Part shown: positions 16,771 through 25,651 of the stretch, piece by piece
Layout: every line of letters begins with the position of its first letter
Numbering within the stretch: position 1 is the first letter of the stretch
Origin: CALLMM01 sp964429855
GTDB lineage: Bacteria; Armatimonadota; Chthonomonadetes; Chthonomonadales; CAJBBX01
Direction: 5' to 3'
Assembly (NCBI GenBank): GCA_964429855.1
Contig: CAYSDM010000007.1
Location: 37,587-101,586, forward strand
Length of the DNA: 64,000 nucleotides
The notes under the pieces: generated by a model
What the model was told of the DNA's origin: nothing
Databases searched by the model: none
What the model saw: the letters and a program-made list of their open reading frames with translations, nothing else
Translations under genes and position numbers: made by a program

Positions 16771-16843
16771 GAGACCGGAATCTGCCGACACGGCGTTTGA
16801 GGGCGGCAGATAGCCGCTGCTTGTTCTGTGTGAAAGGTCCGTC

Positions 16844-17350
16844 ATGCTCGATGCCATTCTCAAGAGCCTGAATATTGACCCTACGATCATGCTCTATAAC
16901 GGGGCATTGTTCATCGCGCTGTTCGTCGTCCTGAATCAGGTCTACTGGAAAAGGATGATGAAGCACCTGGACAGCCGCCGCGCAGAGATCGCCAACGCCT
17001 ATCAGACCGTGGAAGACTCGCGTCATGAGATGGAAAACCTGCGGACCGAGTATCAGGGGCGTATGGCGAAAATTGAGGCGGATGCGCGCGCGCGCATCCA
17101 GCAGACCGTGCGGGACGCGCAGGCGCAGCGCGAGGCGATACTGGCGGAAGCGCGCAGCCAGTCGGAAGCAATCCAGCAGGAGGGGATGGACAACATATCG
17201 CGGGAGCGGGAGCAGGCGCTCCACGATATGGAGCGGCGGCTGGCGGATGTCGCCACGCACGCCCTCGAGAAAGTCATTGGCAGCGCCCCCGATCCCGCTC
17301 AGAAACGGCTGGTAGAGCAGTATATCACCGAAACAGTGGCGCGATCCTGA
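16844..17350 (+). CDS. atpF: F-type ATP synthase subunit b (first copy)
   Basis: 168 residues from ATG 16844, with AAAGG upstream. One membrane helix (about 15-34, TIMLYNGALFIALFVVLNQV) is followed by a long charged coiled coil and an end (ATHALEKVIG) typical of b subunits. It forms half of the peripheral stalk with the b-type protein encoded next. Confidence 0.93.
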   Translation: MLDAILKSLNIDPTIMLYNGALFIALFVVLNQVYWKRMMKHLDSRRAEIANAYQTVEDSRHEMENLRTEYQGRMAKIEADARARIQQTVRDAQAQREAILAEARSQSEAIQQEGMDNISREREQALHDMERRLADVATHALEKVIGSAPDPAQKRLVEQYITETVARS

Positions 17351-17401
17351 ACGCAGAGCGCGCCTTCTGGGCGCCTTACGTGTTGAAATGGAGAGGAGCG
17401 G

Positions 17402-17920
17402 ATGTACTTTCCCTGGGGGTTTAAACCGCCGCCCGACATAACGGAATTCCAGTGGGCGGTCGTATTAACCGCTGGATTTATCCTGTTTGCTCTGGTCTAC
17501 GCAAAAATCATCGGGCCGATTCTGCGCTCTCTGCTGAAGGAACGGCAGGAAGCGATTATCGAGACCTATGACCAGGTGGAGACGACGCTGCGCGAGACGG
17601 AACAGATGCGCAACGACTACCGGCAGCGTCTGGAACATATTGAGGATGAGACCGAGGCGCGCATGGCGGACGCGGTGCGAGAAGCGGAGACTCTTCGCGA
17701 ACAGATCCTCGAAGAGGCGCGCCATAACGCCGCCCTGCTGATCCAGCGCGGACAGGAAGAGGTCGAGCGAGAACGCGCGAAAGCCCTGGTGCATCTGCGC
17801 ACGGAGTTCATTGACGACGTGATCCGGGCGGCGGAGTTTGCCGTCGAGAAGTCGCTGGAACCTGCTCAGCAGAGACGCATGGTACAGGAGTTTGTACAGA
17901 AGGTAGGGACGCAATCGTGA
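17402..17920 (+). CDS. F-type ATP synthase subunit b (second copy, b'-like)
   Basis: 172 residues from ATG 17402, with GGAGAGG upstream. Membrane helix at about 16-35 (FQWAVVLTAGFILFALVYAK), then coiled coil RETEQMRNDYRQRLEHIEDE and so on, ending AAEFAVEKSL. Two different b genes in a row suggest a heterodimeric stalk, as in cyanobacteria and some other phyla. It overlaps atpH by 4 bases (GTGA). Confidence 0.92.
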   Translation: MYFPWGFKPPPDITEFQWAVVLTAGFILFALVYAKIIGPILRSLLKERQEAIIETYDQVETTLRETEQMRNDYRQRLEHIEDETEARMADAVREAETLREQILEEARHNAALLIQRGQEEVERERAKALVHLRTEFIDDVIRAAEFAVEKSLEPAQQRRMVQEFVQKVGTQS

Positions 17921-18471
17921 GCCGATATGCAGACCTGAAAGTTGCCAGGCGTTACGCGCGCGCCCTGTTCAACGCCGCTCTGAAAACCAGCACTCTGGAA
18001 GCGGTGCAGAACGACCTGAATCTGCTGGATACCCTGTGGAAACAGACCCCGGCGCTGCCGCGTTTTCTCGAAAGCCCGCTGGTTCCTGCGGAGAAGAAGC
18101 GCGAACTGCTGGACAAAACCCTGTCCGGGCAGTTGAACATGGCGACCCGCTCGTTTCTCTACCTGCTGATCGAGAAACGCCGGGAAGAGATACTGTCGGC
18201 GGTGCATGAGGAGTTTCTGCGTCTGGCGGACGATGCCGCTGGACTGATCCGCGCGCAGGCGACGGTCGCGCTGCCGCTGGATGAGTCGGAGCGGGCGGCG
18301 CTTCTTGTCGGACTGCAGCAGCGCACCGGCAAGCGTATCGAGCTTCAGGTGAGCGTGGATCCCGCCATTCTCGGCGGGGTCGTCGTCCGCATGAACGATA
18401 CGGTGATAGACGGAAGCGTGCGAGGCGCGCTGGAACGCCTGCGGGAGCAGATGCTGCACGAACGGCTCTGA
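17917..18471 (+). CDS. atpH: F-type ATP synthase subunit delta
   Basis: 184 residues from GTG 17917 overlapping the b' stop. The OSCP/delta pattern is complete: VARRYARALFNAALK at the start, FLESPLVPAEKKRELLDKTL in the N-terminal helical domain, and GKRIELQVSVDPAILGGVVV near the end. The usual next gene, atpA, is 1.9 kb away because two secreted-protein genes intervene. Confidence 0.95.
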   Translation: MSRYADLKVARRYARALFNAALKTSTLEAVQNDLNLLDTLWKQTPALPRFLESPLVPAEKKRELLDKTLSGQLNMATRSFLYLLIEKRREEILSAVHEEFLRLADDAAGLIRAQATVALPLDESERAALLVGLQQRTGKRIELQVSVDPAILGGVVVRMNDTVIDGSVRGALERLREQMLHERL

Positions 18472-18520
18472 ATCTGAGAGGCGTTGAGCCTGTGCGAGCG
18501 GCTCTGTAGAGGTACCGCGC

Positions 18521-19586
18521 ATGAGAGAGGGTAACAGCCGATCGGATAGCGCGAAGAGAGAACGCGGAGGATGGCGGCGCCGCGCCGCTCTTCTTTTTGT
18601 CTTGTCTCGACTGGTCGGGTGTTTCGCGGGGGGTGTCATGCTGGTCGGATGCCGGGCTTCCGCGCCTCCGCCTGCCCCTCCCGTCGCTTCCAACCCGTCT
18701 CCTTCCGCGCCGCCCGCAAATCCTGCCGACCCTGCTCCCGGCGCGCCGACGCCTTCACCGGGAGCGCCGACTCCCCCGCCGGGTCAGACGCCGGGCGGTC
18801 NNNNNNNNNNNNNNNNNNNNNNNNNNNNNNNNNNNNNNNNNNNNNNNNNNNNNNNNNNNNNNNNNNNNNNNNNNNNNNNNNNNNNNNNNNNNNNNNNNNN
18901 CCGGCGCTCCGGGTCAGACGCCGGGCGGTCCCGGCGCTCCGGGTCAGACGCCGGGCGGTCCCGGCGCTCCGGGTCAGACGCCGGGAGGCGCGCCTCCCGG
19001 ACCTGTGCAGCCGCCCGCGCCGGATGCCAGAGAACTGCTCTTTCCGCACACCCTCGGCGATACGTGGGAGTTGACGACGAAAGAGGCGAAGAGCACGTTC
19101 AAAATCCGCCGAACCATCGTGGAAACCCGCAAGGATGTCAGCGGAAAGACAACATTTGTGGTAGAGTTGCAGCGAGACGGAACGCCGGTTCATCGCGAAG
19201 AGTATGTGATGGATGAGTCGGGAGTCAGTCACACCGCCTTCGGAATGCAGAGCGAGGTTCGTTTCGACCCGCCACTACCGATGCTAAGGCTGCCGTTTCA
19301 GCCCGATTCGACCTGGGACTGGATAGGAACCTACCGTTCCGCAGAAGGGACGACTCCCTGCAAGGTCGCCTTCAAGCTGACCGGTCCGGAACCGATCAAA
19401 ACGGCAGCGGGCAGCTTCTACGCCTACCGTCTGGATCAGCAGTACACGGAACAGGCTCCGGAAGGACCGCGCGCCTATACCACCGCGCAGTGGTATTCGC
19501 CGAAAGTCGGGCTGGTCAAACAGGTCATCCGGGAAAACAACAGTCAAACCGTCGCGGAGTTGACTTCCTACAAGGTTGCGCCGTAA
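18521..19586 (+). CDS. secreted lipoprotein with a Pro/Gly tandem-repeat linker, interrupted by an assembly gap
   Basis: The N-terminus starts at ATG 18521. A basic stretch is followed by hydrophobic LLFVLSRLVGCFAGGVMLVG and a lipobox Cys (LVGC), then a Pro/Ala/Ser linker leading into GAPGQTPGGP repeats. One hundred Ns (18801-18900) break the repeat. The protein resumes in another frame with three more repeats and a folded C-terminal domain (LLFPHTLGDTWELTTKEAK, then LRLPFQPDSTWDWIGTYRS and AQWYSPKVGLVKQVIREN). That domain is related to the protein encoded next (MFPTRAGSTWEFDG, APGVGLVKQ). Its location between atpH and atpA is unexpected. No enzyme motif is visible; an envelope-anchored binding or structural role is possible. 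Confidence 0.8.
18781..18985 (+). repeat. 30-bp tandem repeat coding for GAPGQTPGGP, partly hidden by Ns
   Basis: Two identical 30-base units (18901-18930 and 18931-18960) and a third, diverging at its end, follow the gap. The last 20 bases of a unit precede it (18781-18800). The gap is probably a collapsed run of further copies. Confidence 0.9.
18801..18900. other. assembly gap of 100 N inside the tandem repeat
   Basis: A round 100-N placeholder within a short tandem repeat. The true copy number is unknown, and the reading frame appears to change across it. Confidence 0.97.
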
Positions 19587-19671
19587 GCGCACACGCACAG
19601 AGCAGCGGGTATAAGCGATACGAGTCGCGTAGCGTTTATTTTCGCTCCGCTCCAGAAAGACAGGATTTATT

Positions 19672-20340
19672 ATGTACAGACGATGGTTTCGGCGCGGCAT
19701 GATCGCGCTGTCCGTATGGGCGGTCGCGGCGCTGGCATCCGCTCCGGTTTCGGCGCAGAGCATCGCGCAGATGTTTCCCACCAGAGCCGGAAGCACCTGG
19801 GAGTTCGACGGGGCTGTTCGCGCCGGAAATCAGACGCAGCCGCTGAAACTGGGGGCGAAGATCGCCTCCGTCAACTCCGCCGGCGGCAAAACAACGGTTG
19901 TGGTGGAGTGGACGGCGAACGGCAACATCGCCCAGTCGGAGACCTATATCGTCTCCGGCAATGAGGTTCTGCGCTCGCGTTCCGGGCAGGGCGGTTCAGG
20001 CGTCATCAATCCCCCGGTTCCGGTGCTGCGAATGCCGATCCGGGCAGGCAACTCCTGGAACTGGAAGGGAACGATTACCACCGGAGGGCAGACGCTCAAC
20101 GGATCTGCAAATCTTCGGATCGCAGCGAGAGAGAGGCTGAAGACCCCGGCAGGCAATCTCGACTCCTTCCGCGTGGACATGACGCTTACCATCTCCCTTC
20201 AGGGACAGAACCAGAAGACGGTAAACTCCTACTGGTTCGCGCCGGGCGTGGGGCTGGTCAAACAGAGCACGAGTCTTACCGGACCCGGCGGGCAGAAGCT
20301 AACCGTCGAGGCTTCCGTTTCAAAGTACAAAACGAAATAG
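19672..20340 (+). CDS. secreted protein, paralogue of the repeat lipoprotein
   Basis: 222 residues from ATG 19672. A signal peptide (1-29) ends PVSAQS. The mature domain reads MFPTRAGSTWEFDG, VLRMPIRAGNSWNWKGTI, LKTPAGNLDSFRVDMTL, then YWFAPGVGLVKQS. These elements recur in the same order in the C-terminal half of the preceding protein, so the two arose by duplication. The pattern of beta strands with 'GSTWE' and 'PGVGLVK' motifs is that of small secreted beta-rich domains. I do not recognise a function. It lies 49 bases before atpA. Confidence 0.8.
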   Translation: MYRRWFRRGMIALSVWAVAALASAPVSAQSIAQMFPTRAGSTWEFDGAVRAGNQTQPLKLGAKIASVNSAGGKTTVVVEWTANGNIAQSETYIVSGNEVLRSRSGQGGSGVINPPVPVLRMPIRAGNSWNWKGTITTGGQTLNGSANLRIAARERLKTPAGNLDSFRVDMTLTISLQGQNQKTVNSYWFAPGVGLVKQSTSLTGPGGQKLTVEASVSKYKTK

Positions 20341-20389
20341 GCGGACGGCAGGCGAATGTCCTGTCGTAAGACAATACACGGAGAGAAAA

Positions 20390-22081
20390 GTGGCTATCAG
20401 ACCGGAAGAGATCACCTCTATCCTTGAGAAAGAGCTTCAGGCGTATCAGCGACAGATACCGGAGGTTGGCGTCGGCACCGTTCTTCAGGTCGGCGACGGT
20501 ATCGCGCGCGTCTTCGGGCTGGAAAACTGCATGGTCGGCGAGATGCTGGAGTTTCTGGATGAGAAGGGCAATCCCATCGCCGACCGGGAAGACAACGTCA
20601 TCCGAGCGATTGCGCTGAACCTGGAAGAGGACAACGTCGGCGCGGTGATTCTGGGACCGGACACGAATATCCGGGAAGGCACCACCGTGCGCCGCACCCA
20701 GAACATCATCTCGGTGCCGGTCGGTCCCGCGATGATCGGGCGCGTGGTCAACGCCGTCGGCGACCCGCTGGATGGCAAAGGACCGATTGTTGCCTCCGAA
20801 CGCCGCTACATCGAGACCCGCGCTCCCGGCGTGGTGGATCGCCAGCCGGTGAAAGAGCCGCTGCAGACCGGGATCAAGGCGATTGACGCTATGATCCCCA
20901 TCGGTCGCGGTCAGCGCGAACTGATTATCGGCGACCGGGGAACCGGCAAGACCGCCGTCGCGCTGGACACCATCATTAACCAGAAAGGTTCCGGCGTCAT
21001 CTGTATCTACGTCGCCATCGGTCAGAAGCAGTCCACCGTCGCCAATGTGGTGCGAACGCTGGAGGAGTACGGCGCGATGGACTACTCCATCGTGGTGAGC
21101 GCCACCGCTTCCGACCCTGCGCCTCTTCAGTACATCGCCCCCTACTCTGGCGTCACCATCGGCGAATACATTCGCGATACCGGCGGTCATGCGCTGTGTA
21201 TCTACGATGACCTCTCCAAACACGCCGTCGCCTACCGGCAGGTGTCGCTGCTGCTGCGACGTCCCCCCGGACGCGAGGCGTTCCCCGGCGATGTCTTCTA
21301 TCTGCACAGCCGACTGCTGGAGCGCGCCGCCAAGCTGCGGGAAGACTACATCATCGTTCCGAAAGGCTCCTCGAAAGAGACGACGACCGGCGTAGATGGC
21401 AAGGTCTACGCGGGCGAACATGGCGAGAAAGAGGCGAAACGCGTCGTCAAAGAGATGCCCAATGCGGACGGCTTGGAGGTTCGCCGGATTCCTGGAACCG
21501 GCGGCAGCCTGACCGCGCTTCCGATTATCGAGACCCAGGCGGGAGATGTCTCCGCCTACATTCCCACCAACGTCATCTCCATTACCGACGGGCAGATATT
21601 CCTGGAGACCGACCTTTTCAACTCCAATATCCGTCCGGCGATCAACGTCGGCATCTCCGTCTCCCGCGTGGGAGGAAACGCGCAGATTCGCGCCATGAAG
21701 TCCGTGGCGGGACGCCTTCGCCTCGATCTGGCGCAATACCGCGAGGTGCAGGCATTCGCGCAGTTCGCCTCTGACCTGGATCGCGCCACCCAGCAGCAGC
21801 TACGACGCGGGGCGCGCATGGTCGAACTGCTGAAGCAGCCGCAGTTTGCCCCGATGCCGGTAGAGCTTCAGGTGATCTCAATCTTCGCCGGGTTCAACGG
21901 CTATCTGGACGATCTTCCGGTCGAAGCGGTCGCGCGCTTTGAGACAGGACTGCACGCCTTCCTCGCGGAGAAGTATCCGGAGATTGCCGAGACGATCCGG
22001 CGCACCAGCGCCCTGAGCGACGAGACCTCCGCGACCCTCACCAGAGCCGTCGAGCAGTTCAAGGCGAGCTTCCAGGCATGA
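20390..22081 (+). CDS. atpA: F-type ATP synthase subunit alpha with an internal insertion
   Basis: 563 residues from GTG 20390, longer than the usual 500-515. Signatures: VLQVGDGIARVFGL, the P-loop GDRGTGKT (181-188; the common Gln is Gly), the second nucleotide-site segment PAPLQYIAPYSG, and the arginine finger in GISVSRVGG (Arg426). Extra length comes from residues about 317-369: after LLERAAKL, where a short SDExGG loop is normal, there is a charged insertion (YIIVPKGSSKETTTGVDGK and onward) before GGSLTALPIIETQAGD. This subunit is non-catalytic and pairs with beta, which is not in the window. A terminator follows directly. Confidence 0.97.
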   Translation: MAIRPEEITSILEKELQAYQRQIPEVGVGTVLQVGDGIARVFGLENCMVGEMLEFLDEKGNPIADREDNVIRAIALNLEEDNVGAVILGPDTNIREGTTVRRTQNIISVPVGPAMIGRVVNAVGDPLDGKGPIVASERRYIETRAPGVVDRQPVKEPLQTGIKAIDAMIPIGRGQRELIIGDRGTGKTAVALDTIINQKGSGVICIYVAIGQKQSTVANVVRTLEEYGAMDYSIVVSATASDPAPLQYIAPYSGVTIGEYIRDTGGHALCIYDDLSKHAVAYRQVSLLLRRPPGREAFPGDVFYLHSRLLERAAKLREDYIIVPKGSSKETTTGVDGKVYAGEHGEKEAKRVVKEMPNADGLEVRRIPGTGGSLTALPIIETQAGDVSAYIPTNVISITDGQIFLETDLFNSNIRPAINVGISVSRVGGNAQIRAMKSVAGRLRLDLAQYREVQAFAQFASDLDRATQQQLRRGARMVELLKQPQFAPMPVELQVISIFAGFNGYLDDLPVEAVARFETGLHAFLAEKYPEIAETIRRTSALSDETSATLTRAVEQFKASFQA

Positions 22082-22105
22082 GTCTCGGTTTCTGACTGCC
22101 CTTAG

Positions 22106-22140
22106 AGAGACGGCGGCATTCTGCTGCCGTCTCTTTTTTT
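22106..22140 (+). terminator. intrinsic terminator after atpA
   Basis: AGAGACGGC (22106-22114) pairs with GCCGTCTCT (22126-22134), the stem extends inward through GGCA/TGCT, and seven T follow. It ends the ATP synthase transcript after alpha. Confidence 0.92.
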
Positions 22141-22205
22141 CAGGGTTGCTTTTCTTGCTAGAGACAGCAGGAGACCTCCCGGCGGAGCGCGAAGAGAGAG
22201 GCGTT

Positions 22206-23792
22206 ATGAACGAAGACGCCTCCTCACACACCTCTATATCGCCAGCTCATCCTGCATCCCGGCTCAGCCGCCGGACCCTTCTGAAGGGCGCAGGCGCCGC
22301 CGCCGCAAGCGCCGCTCTGGGCAGTACCTCAGCGTGGCTCTCTAACCCCGCTATGTCGCAGTCCTCCGACCGTCAGATCGTGCTGGCAACCATCAGCGCC
22401 AACTACCGCGAGGGCTTTGAACAGGTTGCGCGGGAGTACGAGGCGAAGAATCCCGGCGTGCGGGTCAAAGTGCAGATCATGCCCGCCAACGGTTATGAAA
22501 CCTGGCTGCGGACGCAGATTCCCAACGGCGGCTCCGGCGCGCCTGATCTGTTTAACGCCAACTACGCCTGGGGTATGTATGAGCGCGGGCTGACCATCAA
22601 TATGTCGCCCTTTGTCGCGCAGCGCAATCCCTACACCGGGCGCATCTGGCAGGAGACGCTCAACGAACAGTTTCTGGAGAAGTTCAAAGTCGGCGGCGAC
22701 GTGACGTTCGTGCCGATGGACTTTATCGAGATCGCCTTCTACTACAACGCCGACATCTTCCAGAGTCTCGGCTTGCAGCCCCCGCGCACCTGGGAGGAGA
22801 TGCTGCGCCACGCCGAACGAATCCGCGCTGCCGGGATCATCCCCTTCGCGGTTCCCGGCAACGCCGACTCCTACTGGGCCGGAACGGTCGGCTGGATGGC
22901 ACGATTCTTCTCGGATGCCTATACCCGCCATCTGGTTCCGATGTTCCTTTCGCAGCCAGGCGACTGGGACTACGAGGCGAAGAAGAACGCCGGATTCAGG
23001 CTGAACCTGAACGATCCCTATAACGACGCCTATGTGGTCGTCAATGGCGAGCGGCTGCTGCAGGCGGTGCAGTCCGGGAAACTGCGCTTCGACGACGAGC
23101 GTTTCGGCGAGATATACGCCAATATCAAGACCTTCTCGCGCTACTGGCAGCGCGGTTTTCACGGCGCCAATAGCCAGACCGCCTACCATCTCTTCCTGAC
23201 GCGCCGCGCCGCCATTCTGCTGGAGACCTCCTCCACCATCGGACTGCTGATGCGCGATATGGAAGACCTTCCCCCCTCCGCCCGTTTCAACTGGCAGACG
23301 TTTCCCGTTCCGCCGTTGACCGCCTCGAAATTCCGCCTTCCTCCTTTCCGGGGAGTGGGCGGTCCCGGCACGGTACTCGGCGTGGTCAAGAAGAGTCCGG
23401 AGCAGGTGAAGCTGGTCATGGACTTCCTGATGTTTCTGACCACGCCGCACTCTGCAAAGATACTGGTCGAGCAGGCGGTTCGTCATCGCCGCCCGCTGAT
23501 CGGTCCGATGCTGATCCCCGGCGCGGAGATTCCCGACTTTGTGCGCCGCTACTTCCGCCCGTTCGAGGGGCGCGGCTTTGAACGGATGTCGTTCCGGGGT
23601 CTGATGGATGAGCAGCAGTCGGTCTGGGAGTGGACGGTCTGGGCGCAGCGATATATGGACGGGCGTCTCACGCTGCCGGAGTTTCTGCAACGTTATCAGA
23701 AGCTGATGACCGGCGCTGTTCCCCGCGTGATCGCTATGCAGAAGCTGGACATGAACCCGAAGACCCGGGACCGCATGGACTCCGCGAAATGA
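22206..23792 (+). CDS. Tat-exported sugar-binding protein of a CUT1 ABC importer
   Basis: 528 residues from ATG 22206, behind AGAGAGG. Residues 21-50 carry a twin-arginine signal (SRRTLLKGAGAAAASAALG), so the protein is exported folded. The body is a family 1 extracellular solute-binding protein: YREGFEQVAREYEAKNPGVR, FYYNADIFQSLGLQPPRTW and AAILLETSSTIGLL. It delivers a sugar or oligosaccharide to the two permeases encoded next. The substrate is not visible; the adjacent rhamnonate-dehydratase-like gene hints at rhamnose- or uronate-containing oligosaccharides. Confidence 0.9.
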   Translation: MNEDASSHTSISPAHPASRLSRRTLLKGAGAAAASAALGSTSAWLSNPAMSQSSDRQIVLATISANYREGFEQVAREYEAKNPGVRVKVQIMPANGYETWLRTQIPNGGSGAPDLFNANYAWGMYERGLTINMSPFVAQRNPYTGRIWQETLNEQFLEKFKVGGDVTFVPMDFIEIAFYYNADIFQSLGLQPPRTWEEMLRHAERIRAAGIIPFAVPGNADSYWAGTVGWMARFFSDAYTRHLVPMFLSQPGDWDYEAKKNAGFRLNLNDPYNDAYVVVNGERLLQAVQSGKLRFDDERFGEIYANIKTFSRYWQRGFHGANSQTAYHLFLTRRAAILLETSSTIGLLMRDMEDLPPSARFNWQTFPVPPLTASKFRLPPFRGVGGPGTVLGVVKKSPEQVKLVMDFLMFLTTPHSAKILVEQAVRHRRPLIGPMLIPGAEIPDFVRRYFRPFEGRGFERMSFRGLMDEQQSVWEWTVWAQRYMDGRLTLPEFLQRYQKLMTGAVPRVIAMQKLDMNPKTRDRMDSAK

Positions 23793-23883
23793 GCCGGGGG
23801 CGATGGCAGGAGAACCGGGTCAACGCTCCGAAAAAGTGCCGGAGCGCCTGTGTAAGCGCGCTTACAGACGAGGAAGAGGGCAA

Positions 23884-24771
23884 ATGAATCGTGGTCGCTC
23901 CTCGTGGGCGCTGGCGCTTACCATGCTCCTGCCCACGTTACTGCTGCTGATGCTGTTCAACTATCTCCCGGCGATGATCGGGCTCTATCGCGCCTTCACC
24001 CGCTGGGAGACGGGCGAGCCGCCGCGCTGGACAGGACTGGCCAACTTTGTGATGATGGCGCAGGACGAGTTTCTGCGGATCAGTCTCAGCAACCAGCTTC
24101 TCCTGCTGATTGCCAACCTGGTGAAAACCCTGACCCTGCCCCTGCTGGTAGCGGAACTGCTGATGTCGCTGCGCTCCACGCGCTGGCAGTACCTTCTGCG
24201 CACCGCGTTTATTCTGCCGATGGTCGTGCCGGGCATGGTTACCATGCTGCTCTGGGCTTTTATCTATGATGGAAGCATCGGCTTGCTCAACCAGATTCTG
24301 GAACTGGTCGGCGGGGGCGGTCTGACCCGCGCATGGTTGGGCGAATCTAGCACCGCGCTGATGGCGATTGTCGGGGTCGGATTTCCCTGGGCAGGGGGTC
24401 TGTCGCTGCTGATCTATCTGGCGGGACTGACCTCCATCTCCAACGATGTCTGGGACTCCTGCGCGCTGGACGGCGCGACCGGATGGCGGCGGGTGCTGCT
24501 GGTAGACCTGCCGCTTCTGCGGCCACAGGTGCGCCTGCTGACCACCCTGACCATTATCGGAACGCTGCAGGATTTCGGCAGCATCCTGATCCTGACCGGA
24601 GGCGGTCCCGGACTGGCGACCCACGTCCCCGCACTGCATATGTACTTTCAGGCGTTCCGATTCGGGCACCTGGGCTACGCGGCGGCGATCGGTCTGACCC
24701 TCTTTGTGGTGATCTTTACGCTGTCGGTGTTGAATCAACGTCTGGGACGAAAACGGGAGGAGAGCCTGTGA
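23884..24771 (+). CDS. CUT1 ABC importer permease, MalF/UgpA type
   Basis: 295 residues from ATG 23884, with GAGGAAGAGG upstream. About six helices. The region TSISNDVWDSCALDGATGWR is the EAA loop that docks on the ATPase (here with DSCALDGA in place of EAAxxDGA). It overlaps the next permease by 4 bases. Confidence 0.92.
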   Translation: MNRGRSSWALALTMLLPTLLLLMLFNYLPAMIGLYRAFTRWETGEPPRWTGLANFVMMAQDEFLRISLSNQLLLLIANLVKTLTLPLLVAELLMSLRSTRWQYLLRTAFILPMVVPGMVTMLLWAFIYDGSIGLLNQILELVGGGGLTRAWLGESSTALMAIVGVGFPWAGGLSLLIYLAGLTSISNDVWDSCALDGATGWRRVLLVDLPLLRPQVRLLTTLTIIGTLQDFGSILILTGGGPGLATHVPALHMYFQAFRFGHLGYAAAIGLTLFVVIFTLSVLNQRLGRKREESL

Positions 24772-25613
24772 GCCATCTGAGCGAGACGCGCCGAAGACCG
24801 ATTCCCTGGGGACAGGGCGTCGTCATTCTTCTGCTTCTTCTGCTGCTTGGGCTTTCGCTGCTGCCCTTCTTTATGATGCTCCTGCTCTCCCTCAAGAGCA
24901 ACGCGGACATCTTCACCAACTTCTGGGGACTTCCGAAACCGCCCCGTTGGGATTTCTATATGCAGGCGGCAGGCGCGCTCTGGCGTTACCTGCTGAACAC
25001 CGGGATCATCATCCTCGCGGTGGTTCCGGGCGTGATTCTCCTCTCCTCGCTGGCAGGCTATGCGCTTTCACGGCTGCAGTTTCCGGGACGCGACCTCATC
25101 TATTTCGGGGTGATCGCGCTGCTGATGGTTCCCGGCATCCTGACCCTCATTCCGACCTACGCGCTGGTACAGTCTTTCAATCTCATCAATACGCGCTGGG
25201 CGTTGATCCTGCCCTATCTGGCGGGCGGGCAGGTGCTTGGCGTGGCGCTGTGCCGCACCTTCTTCTCCGGACTGCCGGAAGAGCTATTTGAAGCCATGCG
25301 GCTGGACGGCGCGAGCGACTTCACCATCTATCGCCAGATGGCGCTGCCTCTGTCGCTGCCGACTCTCGCCACCATCGCCATCATGACCACGCTGGGAGTC
25401 TACAACGACTATATCTGGCCCCTGGTGACCATCAGCGACAACGCCATGCAGACCTTTACCGTGGGCGTCACGCGCTTCTCCGGCGAGTTCAATCTGGACT
25501 ACGGTCCCACGCTCGCAGGCTATGTGATCGGCAGCATTCCGCTGATGATCCTTTTTGCCGTCGGTATGCGCGCCTTCGTGCAGGGCGTCACGGCGGGAGC
25601 CGTCAAGGCGTAG
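24768..25613 (+). CDS. CUT1 ABC importer permease, MalG/UgpE type
   Basis: 281 residues from GTG 24768, overlapping the upstream stop (GTGA). Six helices. The EAA loop is LPEELFEAMRLDGASDFTIY. TRWALILPYLAGGQVLGVAL is typical of MalG-type subunits. No ATPase gene follows; CUT1 importers often share a single MsmX/UgpC-like ATPase encoded elsewhere. Confidence 0.93.
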   Translation: MSHLSETRRRPIPWGQGVVILLLLLLLGLSLLPFFMMLLLSLKSNADIFTNFWGLPKPPRWDFYMQAAGALWRYLLNTGIIILAVVPGVILLSSLAGYALSRLQFPGRDLIYFGVIALLMVPGILTLIPTYALVQSFNLINTRWALILPYLAGGQVLGVALCRTFFSGLPEELFEAMRLDGASDFTIYRQMALPLSLPTLATIAIMTTLGVYNDYIWPLVTISDNAMQTFTVGVTRFSGEFNLDYGPTLAGYVIGSIPLMILFAVGMRAFVQGVTAGAVKA

Positions 25614-25651
25614 ACCGAACAATCCCGATTCATATCACGTCGAGGTGATCC

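Noticed and set aside
18781..18985. Short regular repeats suggesting a CRISPR array
   Set aside because: The units are contiguous without spacers and encode a Pro/Gly linker. No cas gene is present.
20276..21736. A 486-codon open frame on the minus strand
   Set aside because: It is opposite atpA and shows only the composition of the antisense frame.
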